From Paguma larvata (taxonomy: Eukaryota > Chordata > Mammalia > Carnivora > Viverridae): a DNA stretch of 64,000 nt. Location of the stretch: positions 126,470,414 through 126,534,413 of the forward strand of contig CM057824.1 in NCBI GenBank assembly GCA_030068075.1, in the 5' to 3' direction. The notes beneath the pieces are model-generated. The model had not been told where the DNA came from, made no database searches, and worked only from the letters and a program-made list of their open reading frames with translations. The position numbers and the translations under genes are program-made. Of the stretch, positions 1-10,101 are shown one piece after another. Position 1 is the first letter of the stretch; every line of letters begins with the position of its first letter.

Positions 1-345
1 GGCAACATGGATGGAACTAGAGGGTATTATGCTGAGTGAAATAATTCAGCAGAGAAAGACAGATGCCGTATGTTCCCACACATAGGTAGGCTTTGGGAGA
101 CCTAACAGAAAACCAGTGGGGAGGGGAGGAGGGGAAGGAAGAAAACAAAAAAGCCACAGAGAGGAAGGAAGATATAACATAAGAGACTCTCAAAGACTAA
201 GAACAAACTGAGGGGAGAGGGGACTGTGGGAGGGGGGAGAGTGGGTAATGGGCACAGAGGAAGGCATTTGTGGGGATGAGCACTGGGTGTTGTATGGAAA
301 CCAATTTAACAATAAATTATTTAAAAAAAAAGAATAAACCATGTT
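1..345 (+). mobile_element. L1 LINE 3' end (carnivore type), 5' part outside window
   Basis: The first about 110 bases read as the C-terminal end of L1 ORF2 on the plus strand (TWMELEGIMLSE-like) and stop at a TAG near base 88. A G-rich 3' UTR follows (GGGGAGGGGAGGAGGGG and similar), and the element ends with AATAAATTATTT and a poly-A run at about 330-343. This is the usual layout of a carnivore L1 3' end. The element enters from the left edge, so its length and 5' end are unknown. Confidence 0.85.
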
Positions 346-369
346 AAGTGAAAAAAAAATTGAGTAGCC

Positions 370-1000
370 TTAAAAAGATTCATTCAGTGCTCTACAAATA
401 TTTATAAAGAGTCTATTACTAGAGCCAGGCACTGTTCTGGGTGCTAGGGATCACTCAGTGAACACAACAGATAAAAGTCTCTTTCCTGTGAGGATTACAT
501 TTTATAAGGGGAAAAGAGAGACAACACCCAGCAGATACAATAAAGGAATAACATGGTACATTAGACATTTCTTCAGGATGATTTGAAATCTGGAGGTGAG
601 GTAGTTTGCAAGGGTCAATAGAATGATCTGAGTAGGAGTAATTTAAAGAGAAAAATATGGCAAAGACTTGAGGAAGATAAGTGAGAGGGCATCTGGATAT
701 CTGGGGGAGAATTCCAGACAGAGGGAAAGGCCACCTTGAGGGATGACTCTGTAAGTTCCAAGTTTTAAAGGCATGAAAGGAAATCAAGGGTTTAAAAAAG
801 CAGCTGGTGTCATGTCTGGCTGGGTCTTAATGGGTAAGTGGAGAATTACAGGCAGAAGGCAGATAGTTGAACACTGCGTATGCCATGTTATGGTATTTAG
901 ACTTTCATCTGTCAAGGTCAGCTCATCTTCCATACAAGCAGGAGTCTGTAGGCAGAGATTCTTTGTACATGCTGAAGACCTTTGGACATAAAAAATGCTC
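370..1000. repeat. Ancient mammalian interspersed repeat, family not pinned
   Basis: The stretch has the widespread old-repeat signature 'CCAGGCACTGTTCTGGGTGCTAGG' (here near 424-450), then 'ATATCTGGGGGAGAATTCCAGACAGAGGG' near 696-725. Both resemble an old mammal-wide repeat also seen at 33890-36110 in this window. Divergence is high and no coding frame survives. The short ORFs on both strands here are chance. Confidence 0.5.
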
Positions 1001-1380
1001 AGTAATATATGATGGATGAAGACATACTTGGTTACAAAAGGCTGCTACTAGTTCAATGGCAGAGGAACCATAAGAAAGATAAACTCCTATCTGCATATAT
1101 AAAAAAGAATATTGATGTTAACCTTAGTCAGATGTGTCTTTTTCCTAAAGAAAAAAACTGTTCACAAAAATTTGTATGAGTGTTATTTTATGTCTGTAAG
1201 CAGTTTCCTACTGCTGCCATAACAAATTACTATAAAATTAATGACTTAAAACAATACAAATTTAGGACCTCACAGTTCTACAGGCCATATGTCTAGAATG
1301 ACTTAATAGAGTTCTTTGTTCTGGGTCTCACAAACCTAAAGTCAAGGTGTCAGTGACCTGGGCTCATTGTTTTTCCTTTT

Positions 1381-1398
1381 TAATATTTATTTATTATT

Positions 1399-1449
<51 letters not shown>

Positions 1450-1450
1450 T

Positions 1451-1483
<33 letters not shown>

Positions 1484-1645
1484 CATGCGTGAGATGGGGA
1501 GAGAGGCAGAGGGAGAGAGAGAGAGAAAGAATCCTAACCAGGCTCCACATTCAGCATGGGGTTCGATCCCACAATCCTGGCATCGTGACTGGGGCTGAAA
1601 TCAAGAGCAAGACTCTCAACTGAATGAACCACCCAGGTCCCCCAA
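1381..1645 (-). mobile_element. CAN-SINE (tRNA-Lys derived), nested in LTR
   Basis: In minus orientation the element shows, left to right, a long (ATTT)n tail at 1389-1450, a GA-rich block (reverse of the CT-rich region), GGGGTTCGATCCCACA (B box side), and AACCACCCAGGTCCCCC (head). The tail microsatellite is unusually long, about 60 bases of ATTT units. The element splits the surrounding MaLR LTR. Confidence 0.9.
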
Positions 1646-1928
1646 GGTGATCTGGTTTCTTATCTGGAACCTCTGGGAAAGAATCCCCTTCTAAGATCCA
1701 TCCGATTGCTGGGAGAACCCAGTTCTTCATAGTTTTAGGACTGAGGTCTCCAATTCCTTACTTGCTGTCCTTTGGGATTTGCTCTTAGCTCTTAGAGACC
1801 ATTTCTCAGGTTCTTGCCTTTCGGCCTCTACATCTCAGAGCCAGAAATGTGTGCAGTCAAATCTTTCTCCTGCTTGGAATCTCTCTGACTTCCTCTTTCT
1901 GCTACATCTCTCTTCTTTCTCTTCTTTT

Positions 1929-2150
1929 TTTAAGTTATTTATTTTTATTAATTAATTAATCAATTAATTAATTTAGAGAGACAGAGTGAGTGGGGGAGGG
2001 TCATAGAGAGAACAATAAAGAGAATCCCAAGTATGCTCCATGTTGTCAGCACAGAGCCCGACGTGGGGCTCATGTCCATAAACTATGAGATCATGACCTG
2101 AGCCAAAACCAAGAGTTGGACTCTTAACCAACTGAGTCACCCAGGCTCCC
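1929..2150 (-). mobile_element. CAN-SINE, nested in LTR
   Basis: It has a T-rich tail with (ATTA)n variation, then AGCACAGAGCCCGACGTGGG, GAGATCATGACCTGAGCC and the head AACTGAGTCACCCAGGC. The flanks TTTCTCTTCTT (before) and TTCTCTTCTT (after) look like a target-site duplication inside the LTR pyrimidine tract. It lies in the same orientation as the SINE at 1381. Confidence 0.92.
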
Positions 2151-2386
2151 TTCTCTTCTTCCTCTTCTAATGCATCTCTAAAGTGAATTCTTCTCTTTCT
2201 CTTTATAGGATTAAGTTGAACTCATCCAGATAATTCACGATAAACTGCCTATTTTAAGGTCAATTGATTAGTAACCTTGATTATGTCTACTAACAATGCC
2301 TGGATTAGTGTTTGAATAATCAGGGGATGGGAATGTTGATGGGGAAGGGGGAGGGTGGATATCTTTAGAAGTATGCTTACCACAAT

Positions 2387-3169
2387 GCCACAACCTGAGA
2401 TAAATTTATACCCAAATATTGATGGTATTTCTAGAACAGGACAAGGCAGAAAACTTGTCCTTTACATGTTTAGATGTTAACAGAAAACTTGTACTCTGAC
2501 AAAGAAATGACGTAGGGGAAGTGCTCAGATACAGAAGCTGATGGTAAAGGGGTGGTGACGAATTTTGAGGGCTCCATTTTTGAGGAGTATTACAATCTGA
2601 CTCGCATTGCAGAATAGTCATTTTCCAATTAGATCAGTGTCAAGTAAATCAGTGAACAGTAACTACCGAGAGCCAGGTATATAGGTGGTCACTGTAGAAC
2701 TGAACTGTCTGTAGGGATAGGTCTCCCTCGCTTATTAGGGTTCAGGACACGGCTTTGGTCCTTAGGTAGTGGAAGGCTATGGGGTGGACATGGGTTACTA
2801 GGCAAGAAATGGTTCAAACACCAAAGTATAGGACCAAATTACAGAATGAGAAGGTTTTGAAAGCAGAGGTATAGTAACAGCAATTTAGGAACAAGGAACC
2901 AGGTGTGTGAAACCCTTGACGATACCAATTCTGGCTCTTATGTGAAGTAAAAAATTGTTCCCCCAAATGCTAACATTTTCTCAGTGGTGCTATATGAATA
3001 CAAACATCTAGTCTAAATCCTCTGTCTCTAGGAAATGCCCTATTTCTCCACTTATAAATACAGTGACTGTCTTTTTTTTTTAAATATATATATCAAGGTT
3101 ATTATCTTTCTGTGTGTTGGAGGTAGATAAGGGCAGCATCCTCAAACAGTTTTTGTTGTATTGACTTTA
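2387..3169. other. Unassigned intergenic sequence
   Basis: I see no gene, RNA or repeat that I can name. The only regular pattern is a short T-run plus TATATA near 3071-3091. Confidence 0.5.
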
Positions 3170-3184
3170 AAACATTATTTTATG

Positions 3185-3389
3185 GAGCTCAGTCAGTTAA
3201 GCATCCTACTTTGACTCAGATCAAGATCTCGCAGTCTGTGGGTTCAAGCCCCATGTCAGGCTCTGTGCTGACAGCTCAGAGCTGGAGCCTGCTTCATATT
3301 CTGTCTGTCTCTCTCTCTTTCTCTCTGCCCCTCCCTTGCTCGTGCTCTCTCTCTCTCTCCCTCTCAAAAATAAACATAAAAAAAATTTT
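3185..3389 (+). mobile_element. CAN-SINE with clear target-site duplication
   Basis: The head is 5'-truncated by a few bases (starts GAGCTCAGTCAGTTAAGC). It is followed by GTTCAAGCCCCATGTC (B box), the CT-rich region and AAAATAAACATAAAAAAAA. The 15-base direct repeat AAACATTATTTTATG at 3170-3184 and 3390-3404 is the target-site duplication, so the insertion boundaries are exact. Confidence 0.95.
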
Positions 3390-3404
3390 AAACATTATTT
3401 TATG

Positions 3405-5434
3405 CCTGCTATTTTACTTTTACCTTGTATTATCAAGAATTTTAGGAGACAAAATATGAATGCAAACAGAAATTTACAGTATTAGATTAAAAAGAATTTT
3501 TACCCCTCAGCTGTGAGTGCTTTAAAACATTAGATTTTGGTCTGAATAAAAAAAAAAAAAAAGAGGATATCGCTTGTTAACCTAGAAGGATTCTTGAATC
3601 TGGGAAGAGAATCTTAATTGGTCCTTTGGGGACACCATTGTCAATAAACCTAGGGAGGCAAAGCGAAGATTTTCAGAGTGTTTGTTTTTTGAGCTCTTTC
3701 CCAGGGCATAATTCCTAGACCATTTTCTTGTTCATTTTGTTGCCAAAGACTTTCATGCCAGATATCCATCCATTATTATATGTATGTTGAGGGGGGCAGT
3801 TGAGGGAAAGGTGATAATTACTAACTAGTATTACTCTGTTTTTAGTCAACTCACACCTCTATAATGAGCAAGTTCCTGCTTCACGTTTTTCCTCCAGCTA
3901 GTTGACCTGGCCAAAACTTAATCTAACAGATAATTGAGTGTGGCATTAGCCAACATCATGCTTCTTCCAGCTTCCTGTCCTGGGCTTCCTCTCCTGGGTT
4001 CATTATATTTCAAGTCTGGTTCTTCTCCAGCTGGCTCAGGAATATTGCTAAATATTGCTTTAATTGTGATATGGACAGGACACAGCATGAGTTAAATTTC
4101 AGAAACATCAGAAATCCTTCACTTTATCCATTCACTGATGATCTTTGGAAGTTACTTAACAACTTGTATTTGAATTCAATATTTGTACCAGGTGAAGGGA
4201 AAATTAATGCCTTAATTGGTGTTGCTTAACCTTTTAGATCATCATAAAGACATAAAATGCTCTGCATTTTGCTATAGATTATTGAAATTTTTGCTAAGCA
4301 AACTTAAGTCTATACAACAGGAATTATATTTAGTGTAGCAGGTAGTCAAAGTAGAAGAAAAACAATAGGGAAAAAACAATTTTTAAATACATGGGATGAT
4401 AAAAAGGGGGCCTTGTCTTCATATTTTGCTAGCATTACCCAGGGATCCAGGTCCTCCCTGGCAGCCAAGTGATGCTGCCATATTGGGTTGGTAACCCAAT
4501 GAGTTGGCAGTAGGTCCTAAGTAGGATAAAGTTAGAGGTTCATTCTCCCATAATTGGCAATACCATACCTTTATTCTCCAAATAGTGTTTCAGTTATATT
4601 CTACTGGTAAAAGGCTATTTTATGATTTTTCAGCAGGATCTATCGCAGATTCTAGAGAAGTTACTAGATGCCTCTTCTTAAGAGTAGATCAGTGACATAA
4701 TTTTCATACTCAGAGGACAATGTGAGATAATGGACGTGAAAAGATGACGAAGAGGAATTTAGCCAACACAAGGCAGCTAGCCCTCTGGAAGTTTGCTGAC
4801 AGGGTCACCATATTCTGGTGTGGAGGGCCGGAAGGTATATATTATCAGTTATCTAATCTAAATTCACAGGGATCTAAGGCACAGACTGGAAGGCCAATAT
4901 CTGTTTGTTTTTAAAAGATAAATGCTACTTCTGTACAGACCAGATATGATGTTGGCAGGCTATATTATTATTCTTTACATTTGACACTATTAGCCAATTA
5001 TAATTGGCAGTTCACTTTGTGAGTAGGTAAGAATAAAGGATTTATTTTGGACAGGAGAACTTTAAATACTCTGTGGACAAGGCCTCTCTGATGTGACCTT
5101 AATGGTCTGTGTGAAGGACAAGACTGAGGAGTAATTCTGGGCCAACCTCAATATCTCTTACCTTATTCTTGTAAAGAAAATATTCTATTTGGAGTAACTC
5201 TTTTGCCGATAACCTTAAAATTCCGTTTATAATATTATCTATTTTCAACTCAAATTTGGTCATAGAACTTGTTTCTTGATTAGAATATTGATGAATTCCC
5301 TAGTCAACCATTTATAAATTGTTGCTTAGTTTGATCAATATAATGGGCAACATTAGTCATTACATGTTAATTAAATTGAATTAATTCTGAGTGGTGAGAT
5401 GTATCACTGTCACCCCTATATGGAAGTCCGTAAG
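3405..5434. other. Unassigned intergenic sequence, 2 kb
   Basis: No coding frame or young repeat is visible. An A14 run sits near 3548-3562. The part around 4440-4900 has the mid-GC, promoter-free look of a decayed repeat, but I cannot name a family. Confidence 0.45.
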
Positions 5435-5446
5435 CAAGTGACAGAT

Positions 5447-5656
5447 TTTTTTAATTTTTAAAAATATTTATTCATTTTTGAGACAGAGGGTGCGCAGGGG
5501 AGAGGCAGAGAGACAGGGAGACATAGAATCTGAAGCAGGCTCCAGGCTCTGAACTGTCAGCATAGAGCCCAGCGTGGGGCTCGAACCCACGAACCTCGAG
5601 ATCATGACCTGAGCCAAAATCAGACACTCAGCCAACTGAGCCACCCAGGTGCCTCT
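5447..5656 (-). mobile_element. CAN-SINE
   Basis: The order is T-rich tail, GA-rich block, GGGGCTCGAACCCACGAACC (B box side), GAGATCATGACCTGAGCC and AACTGAGCCACCCAGGTGC. The flanking duplication CAAGTGACAGAT (5435-5446) versus CAAGTGAAAGAT (5657-5668) differs at one base. Confidence 0.95.
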
Positions 5657-5709
5657 CAAGTGAAAGATCTTTAACTTAAAAGACTTCATGTAGCTTCTTT
5701 GTGATCATG

Positions 5710-5758
5710 TTTTTTTGTGGGTTTTTTTGTGTGTGTTTTGTTTTGTTTTGTTTTGTTG
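5710..5758. repeat. T-rich simple repeat with (GTTTT)n
   Basis: T runs are followed by about five GTTTT units (5736-5756). No repeat element is attached, so it is a free-standing simple repeat. Confidence 0.85.
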
Positions 5759-6149
5759 CCATTAGAGCTGTATGATTCCCTAGAAAACTGATCTCTTATG
5801 CTTTGCATAATTGCTCCTAGAAGTAATATTAGGCAAAGAAGGTTCTAGTTTTTCAGACTTTTAGCAAATTTAGAAAAAGCTTTATAAGTAATTACAGAGT
5901 TATTAAAGGGTTTTATTATATAACCTATTTATTCATTGCTTTCTAGTACTATTATTTAGCTGCCTAAAAAATATTTTTCCATTAGTTGTAATAGCTCCCA
6001 AAGAAATGGAACATATCAAATCATGGACAAAAGTAATTATGAAATTGCAAGATGCAAGATTTTCCATTTAATTTTGTTTCTATATGATTCCTTTCACTTC
6101 ATTAATGAGTATTATTTCATATAATGACTTTTAAAAGCTGTCTTAGAGA
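5759..6149. other. Unassigned intergenic sequence
   Basis: AT-rich sequence without a recognisable gene or repeat. Confidence 0.45.
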
Positions 6150-6251
6150 GGGGCGCCTGGGCAGCTCATTTTGTGAAGCGTCTGACTTCAGCTCAGGTCA
6201 TGATCTCATGGTTCGTGAGTTCAATCCCCACATCGGGCTCTGTGCTGACAG
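6150..6251 (+). mobile_element. CAN-SINE head only, tail missing
   Basis: The full 5' end is present (GGGGCGCCTGGGCAGCTCA, then GGTCATGATCTCATGG, GTTCGTGAGTTCAATCCCC, CATCGGGCTCTGTGCTGACAG). It then stops abruptly. The CT-rich region and A-rich tail are absent. CAN-SINEs normally lose their 5' end rather than their 3' end, so this copy was probably cut by a later deletion or recombination. Confidence 0.88.
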
Positions 6252-7009
6252 ACAAAGTTGTCATGTCCTCCTATTTCCTACTTCTTAATATACTTGCTTC
6301 ACCTGGGGCCTGTCATGCTGGGGTTTCCCAGTGCTGGTTAAGTTGGGAGGGGTGGTTACTTGTGTGGTCTCTGTGATTTATCATCAGTGATTAGTGTCAG
6401 TGCCTTTCTGGAGTTCACGATACTCATGCCAATCTTATGACAGCATATTTTTCACCTCATTCTTCAGGAGTCAAAACTCACATATTCTGCATAGTGCTTA
6501 TAACTCAGTCTCATGACTCCTACTAAGAGGGGCTTCTGTCTTCTACCAGAAAAATAGAGACATTTTATTTTATGCACAGCTATCGACTCATTACTCATTA
6601 TTAAATATAAGAATATAACTGCTGTCCATATTCCAGATATGGAGGAGCTTGCCCAGGTAGTTAGTCACTAGAAGCCCTGGACATCAGGCTAGGCAATTTC
6701 TTTGGTGAAACTGATAAACGTTTCTCTAATAAGAACTTTTCACTCTATTACTTGTCCTTTGGTTTTCATCCCGTTAGAAAATTTTTCTGCCACATCTCAT
6801 AGATTTCTAAATTATTACACAATACACCGAAGAAATGAAATGTGAAAATGTTGGCAGTCATACATTAAGAACAGCATGCAACACTCCATATTTCTTCTCT
6901 TTAAATTTTAGCATGAAGCATTTTCCCCGTGAGTACTTTGCAGTCACTGACTAGTAAACACAGTGGCTCATTCAATATCCATTTCTATCTTGTTCCTTGC
7001 TACTAGAAC
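6252..7009. other. Unassigned intergenic sequence
   Basis: Follows the broken SINE. No gene or repeat recognised. Confidence 0.45.
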
Positions 7010-7515
7010 CCATTTGTGGAGGATGCCAACATTCCCAGCCTCACATCATAAAATATGATTGGTCTACACCACACATGGCATTCTGATCTCTCTTTGCCAT
7101 AAACTGGCCCTACTGCATCTCGGTGGACCCTGTGACCAAATTTCTGCAAATAAGATATAAGGAAAATCTATTGATGGATTTAGGGATGGATATTGTTGAA
7201 AGTGTGAGGGATATCTGATACTTCCGTCTTTTCCCCTTTTAATATCTAGAATGTAATCATGGCTGTTGGAACTGCAGTAGGCTTTTTTTTTCTTTAGCAG
7301 GAGGCTACATGCATAAAGAAAAGAAATCCCACTGTATAAGAATGAAAGAACAAAAAGATGGAAAGAGCCTCTGTTCTTGATGTTGCCCTAGACTAGCCAG
7401 TCTATATCCAGTATTAACCTGCCTACAGACTTGTTACCTGAGATAACTGAGTCTCTATTTAAGCTACTGTGATTTGGGACATTTTTTTTTTTTCTAGCAA
7501 ATTGGATTCCTAATT
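7010..7515 (+). repeat. Old LTR-like or MaLR-like repeat remnant
   Basis: The stretch contains ACCCTGTGACCAAATTTCTGC, AAGAAATCCCACTGTATAAG, a 'gaaagagcctctgttcttga' type segment and, at 7457-7480, TATTTAAGCTACTGTGATTTGGG. The last motif resembles the conserved 3' end of a mammalian LTR-like repeat. Similar ends occur at 46890-46930 and 48945-48975. The family name is uncertain. Confidence 0.4.
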
Positions 7516-7699
7516 AATGAACTGAACTAGTCATTTAAGCCTTCAAAATGAATTTTTTATAGGATATTAGTATTATTGGCTTTTACTTTGACTCAGAATA
7601 TAGATAAGACCTGTTAAGTAATGATCAAGAAACGTAGGTCTTTATACACTCAATTATTTTGTGAAGAAATTTAAACAACAAAAACAACACCGACAGATT

Positions 7700-8700
7700 T
7701 TTTATATTTATATATCATTTTCAATGCTCTTCGTTTTTTTTGGGCATATGAATTTTCATTGTGGTATTATTTTTCTTCTATATGAAGGACTTTTTAAATA
7801 TTTCTTATAGTATAGGTCTGCTGAAAATTCTTTCAGCATTATTATATTTAAAAGTCTTTATTTTGATTTTGATTTTGAAAGCAGTTCTCACTGGATATAG
7901 ATTTCTAGGCCGTTTTACCTTTCAGGACCCTAAAGATATTGGTCCACTGTCTTCTGACTTCCATTAATACTGATGTAAATCCGCTGTCATCTTTCACTCA
8001 GTTCCTCTGTATGTAACGTCTTTTTTTTTTTAACTGGCTACTGTTTTTTTTTAATGTTTATTTATTTTTGAGAGAGAGAGCACAAGCGGAGGAGGAACAG
8101 AGAGAGAGAGGGAGTCACAGAGTATGAAGCAGGCTCCAGGCTCTGGGCTGTCAGCACAGACTGTGCTCAAACTCACAGACCGTGAGATCACGACCTGAGC
8201 CAAAGTTGGACACTTACCTTACTGAGCCACCCGGGCACCCTAGAACTGGCGACTTTTAAGATTTTCTCTTTATAGCTAATTTTACAGAGTTTGATTATGC
8301 TTATCTTTGGTCTATTTTTCTTTGTGTGTCTTGTTTTTGAAGTGTGCTGAATTTGCTGACTCTATAGGTTAATAGTTTTCATCATATTTGGCAAATCTTT
8401 ATTTTTTTCAAATATTTTTTTCTGCCCCCTGCCTGCTGTATACACATATATTAGCTACTGGAATTTGTCTAGAACTCATGGATATTGGTGCCACTCTCTG
8501 GTTACCTAATTTTTCTTGGAATCAGTTACCGAAGGCTTTCTTATGTCAACTGCTTTTCTCTTTCTTTGTCAAAATGTATGTTTTTAAAATTTTATCTGTG
8601 TTTCTCTTGTTATTACAATCAGAAAGAAGCTCTTTTGTGCCCTTCGACATCCAACTGAAAGTGAAATTTTATTGGTCTGTCTTAATGTTGCTATGTGATA
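7700..8700 (-). mobile_element. Ancient L1 (L1M-type) 3' region, split by a SINE
   Basis: The plus strand reads as the reverse complement of an old L1 3' end: 'TATAGGTCTGCTGAAAATTC', 'CACTGGATATAGATTTCTAG', 'TTCAAATATTTTTTTCTGCCCC', 'GCCTGCTG'. These are typical of mid-age L1M 3' UTRs. Divergence is high and there is no frame. A CAN-SINE at 8043-8242 interrupts it. Confidence 0.6.
8043..8242 (-). mobile_element. CAN-SINE inside old L1
   Basis: Tail TTTTTTTTTAATGTTTATTTA, GA-rich block, GTGAGATCACGACCTGAGCC and head ACTGAGCCACCCGGGCACCC. The flanks TAACTGGCTACT (8031-8042) and GAACTGGCGACT (8243-8254) are the diverged target-site duplication. Confidence 0.94.
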
Positions 8701-9111
8701 TCACTCAAAGAACAATAGTAGGTGGATGTTAGAAGGCAATATCTTTTCTACTTCTGGTCATTTTTCACACTTGGGCAGGGTCATTATCGTAACATTCCCA
8801 TATTTTGTGTACTCTTCTTTATTCACTCAGAGGAGGGGGAATGGCGTACTCTGGTGAACTTGAAAGAAGAACCTAAGGAGGCCTTATCAAGACTCTTTCT
8901 TTTTCTGTTTAGGATCAACTTCATTCTCCCGCTCCCACCAAATGCTGTCTAACTTGCGAGTCCAACTATGTCTGTAAATGAGATGGTAAATCTAATTCTT
9001 GGGTTCAGTATTTTATTCAGCATTCCTGAATGTAATGACCACTTAATCCACCATCAGCATTTATTTTATGCATTTATTAAAATAAATTCCTAAGGTGTAA
9101 GTTCAAAATTA
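8701..9111. other. Unassigned intergenic sequence
   Basis: A GA-rich patch (8828-8880) occurs, but no gene or named repeat is seen. Confidence 0.45.
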
Positions 9112-9640
9112 CGTTAATAGGTGTTTGGATTATATATTACTGCATAATAAATGATCACTGTACATAGTGGCTTAGAGCAGCAAGCAGTTTTATTAGCTCT
9201 CACAATTCTTTGGGTTGACTGAACTCAATTATGTGATTCTTCTGCTTCACATAATAGATCTGCAGCATCTGGAGGCTTGACTGGACTGGACTGTCCAAGA
9301 TGGTGTCCTCATGTGCCTAGCAATTGTTATTGCTATAGTATTGGCTGGTAGTTTAGCTGGGGTTGCTGACAAAAGCGACTCTATTCCTCTCCATGTGTTC
9401 AATCCATGTGGCTTGAGATTCTCACAGCAGGTAAGAAATTAAGACTGCATTCTTCTTAAGATCACAGCTTGGTAGTTTCAGAACGTCACTTCTGCTGCCT
9501 TTCATTGGCCAAAATTAGTCCCAGAACCCGCCCAGGTTCAAGAAGACAGGACATCAGATTCATTTCTTGATGTGAAGAGTAGTGTGTGCATACACAGTGG
9601 GAAATTTATTAGGGTCATTCTTGGAGATTAGCTTATTTCA
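9112..9640. repeat. Ancient LTR-type interspersed repeat, family not pinned
   Basis: 'GTGGCTTAGAGCAGCAAGCA', 'GGACTGTCCAAGATGGTGTC', 'CACAGCTTGGTAGTTTCAGA' followed by 'ACGTCACTTCTGCTGCCTTTCATTGGCC' (limited similarity over 9484-9512) match the layout of a common old mammalian LTR-like repeat. No coding potential remains. Confidence 0.5.
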
Positions 9641-10061
9641 AAGGGAAAAACTTTAATATCTCATGTAGATTATTTGAAGGAAAGTAATTCTCACAGTGTG
9701 AGAGATTCAGCCTGAAGTGGTCAACCACATATTCCCCATCTAACAGACAATAAGACCAGAGCACCATTTTTACCGCACACCTGATGCAGCAGAAAATCCT
9801 TTGAAAGTGCCTGACAGAGTCTGTAAAATTTGTAAAATATACAAGAGGAGAAGGGATTTAGTCATTATTTCAGGATTTTTTTTGGGAATTCCAGGAAAAT
9901 GTGTGGTACATGATAGCTAGGAATCTGTTTCAAGTTCTATTTGCTACTTTTAGTCCTATTCTTAGACTCTGTACAGCTCTAAATTAACAATGGCTTAATC
10001 TGTCGTTGGGATGTTATTACATGTAAAGGAGAAATATCTCCTTTCCTTCCTGGTCAGTTTA
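9641..10061. other. Unassigned intergenic sequence
   Basis: No gene or repeat recognised. Confidence 0.45.

Positions 10062-10099
<38 letters not shown>
10062..10099. repeat. (CAT)n microsatellite
   Basis: An uninterrupted run of about 12-13 CAT units. A perfect trinucleotide run of this length is likely to vary in length between individuals. Confidence 0.97.

Positions 10100-10101
<2 letters not shown>

Larger units (their letters stand above)
1194..2386 (-). mobile_element. Solo LTR of MaLR/ERVL type (MLT1-like), broken by two SINEs
   Basis: The sequence starts TTTCCTACTGCTGCCATAAC and runs through ACTTAAAACAATACAAATTT and CTCACAGTTCTACAGGCC. This is the reverse complement of the conserved 3' end of MLT1-type LTRs. 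The body continues after the first SINE (1646-1928) and again after the second (2151-2386), ending near TGCTTACCACA. No internal retroviral genes are seen, so it is a solo LTR. Orientation and family are from memory of the consensus. Confidence 0.65.

Noticed and set aside
1347..1598. ORF with repetitive YLFIYLFIYLF and ERERERE
   Set aside because: Translation of the ATTT tail and GA-rich block of a SINE.
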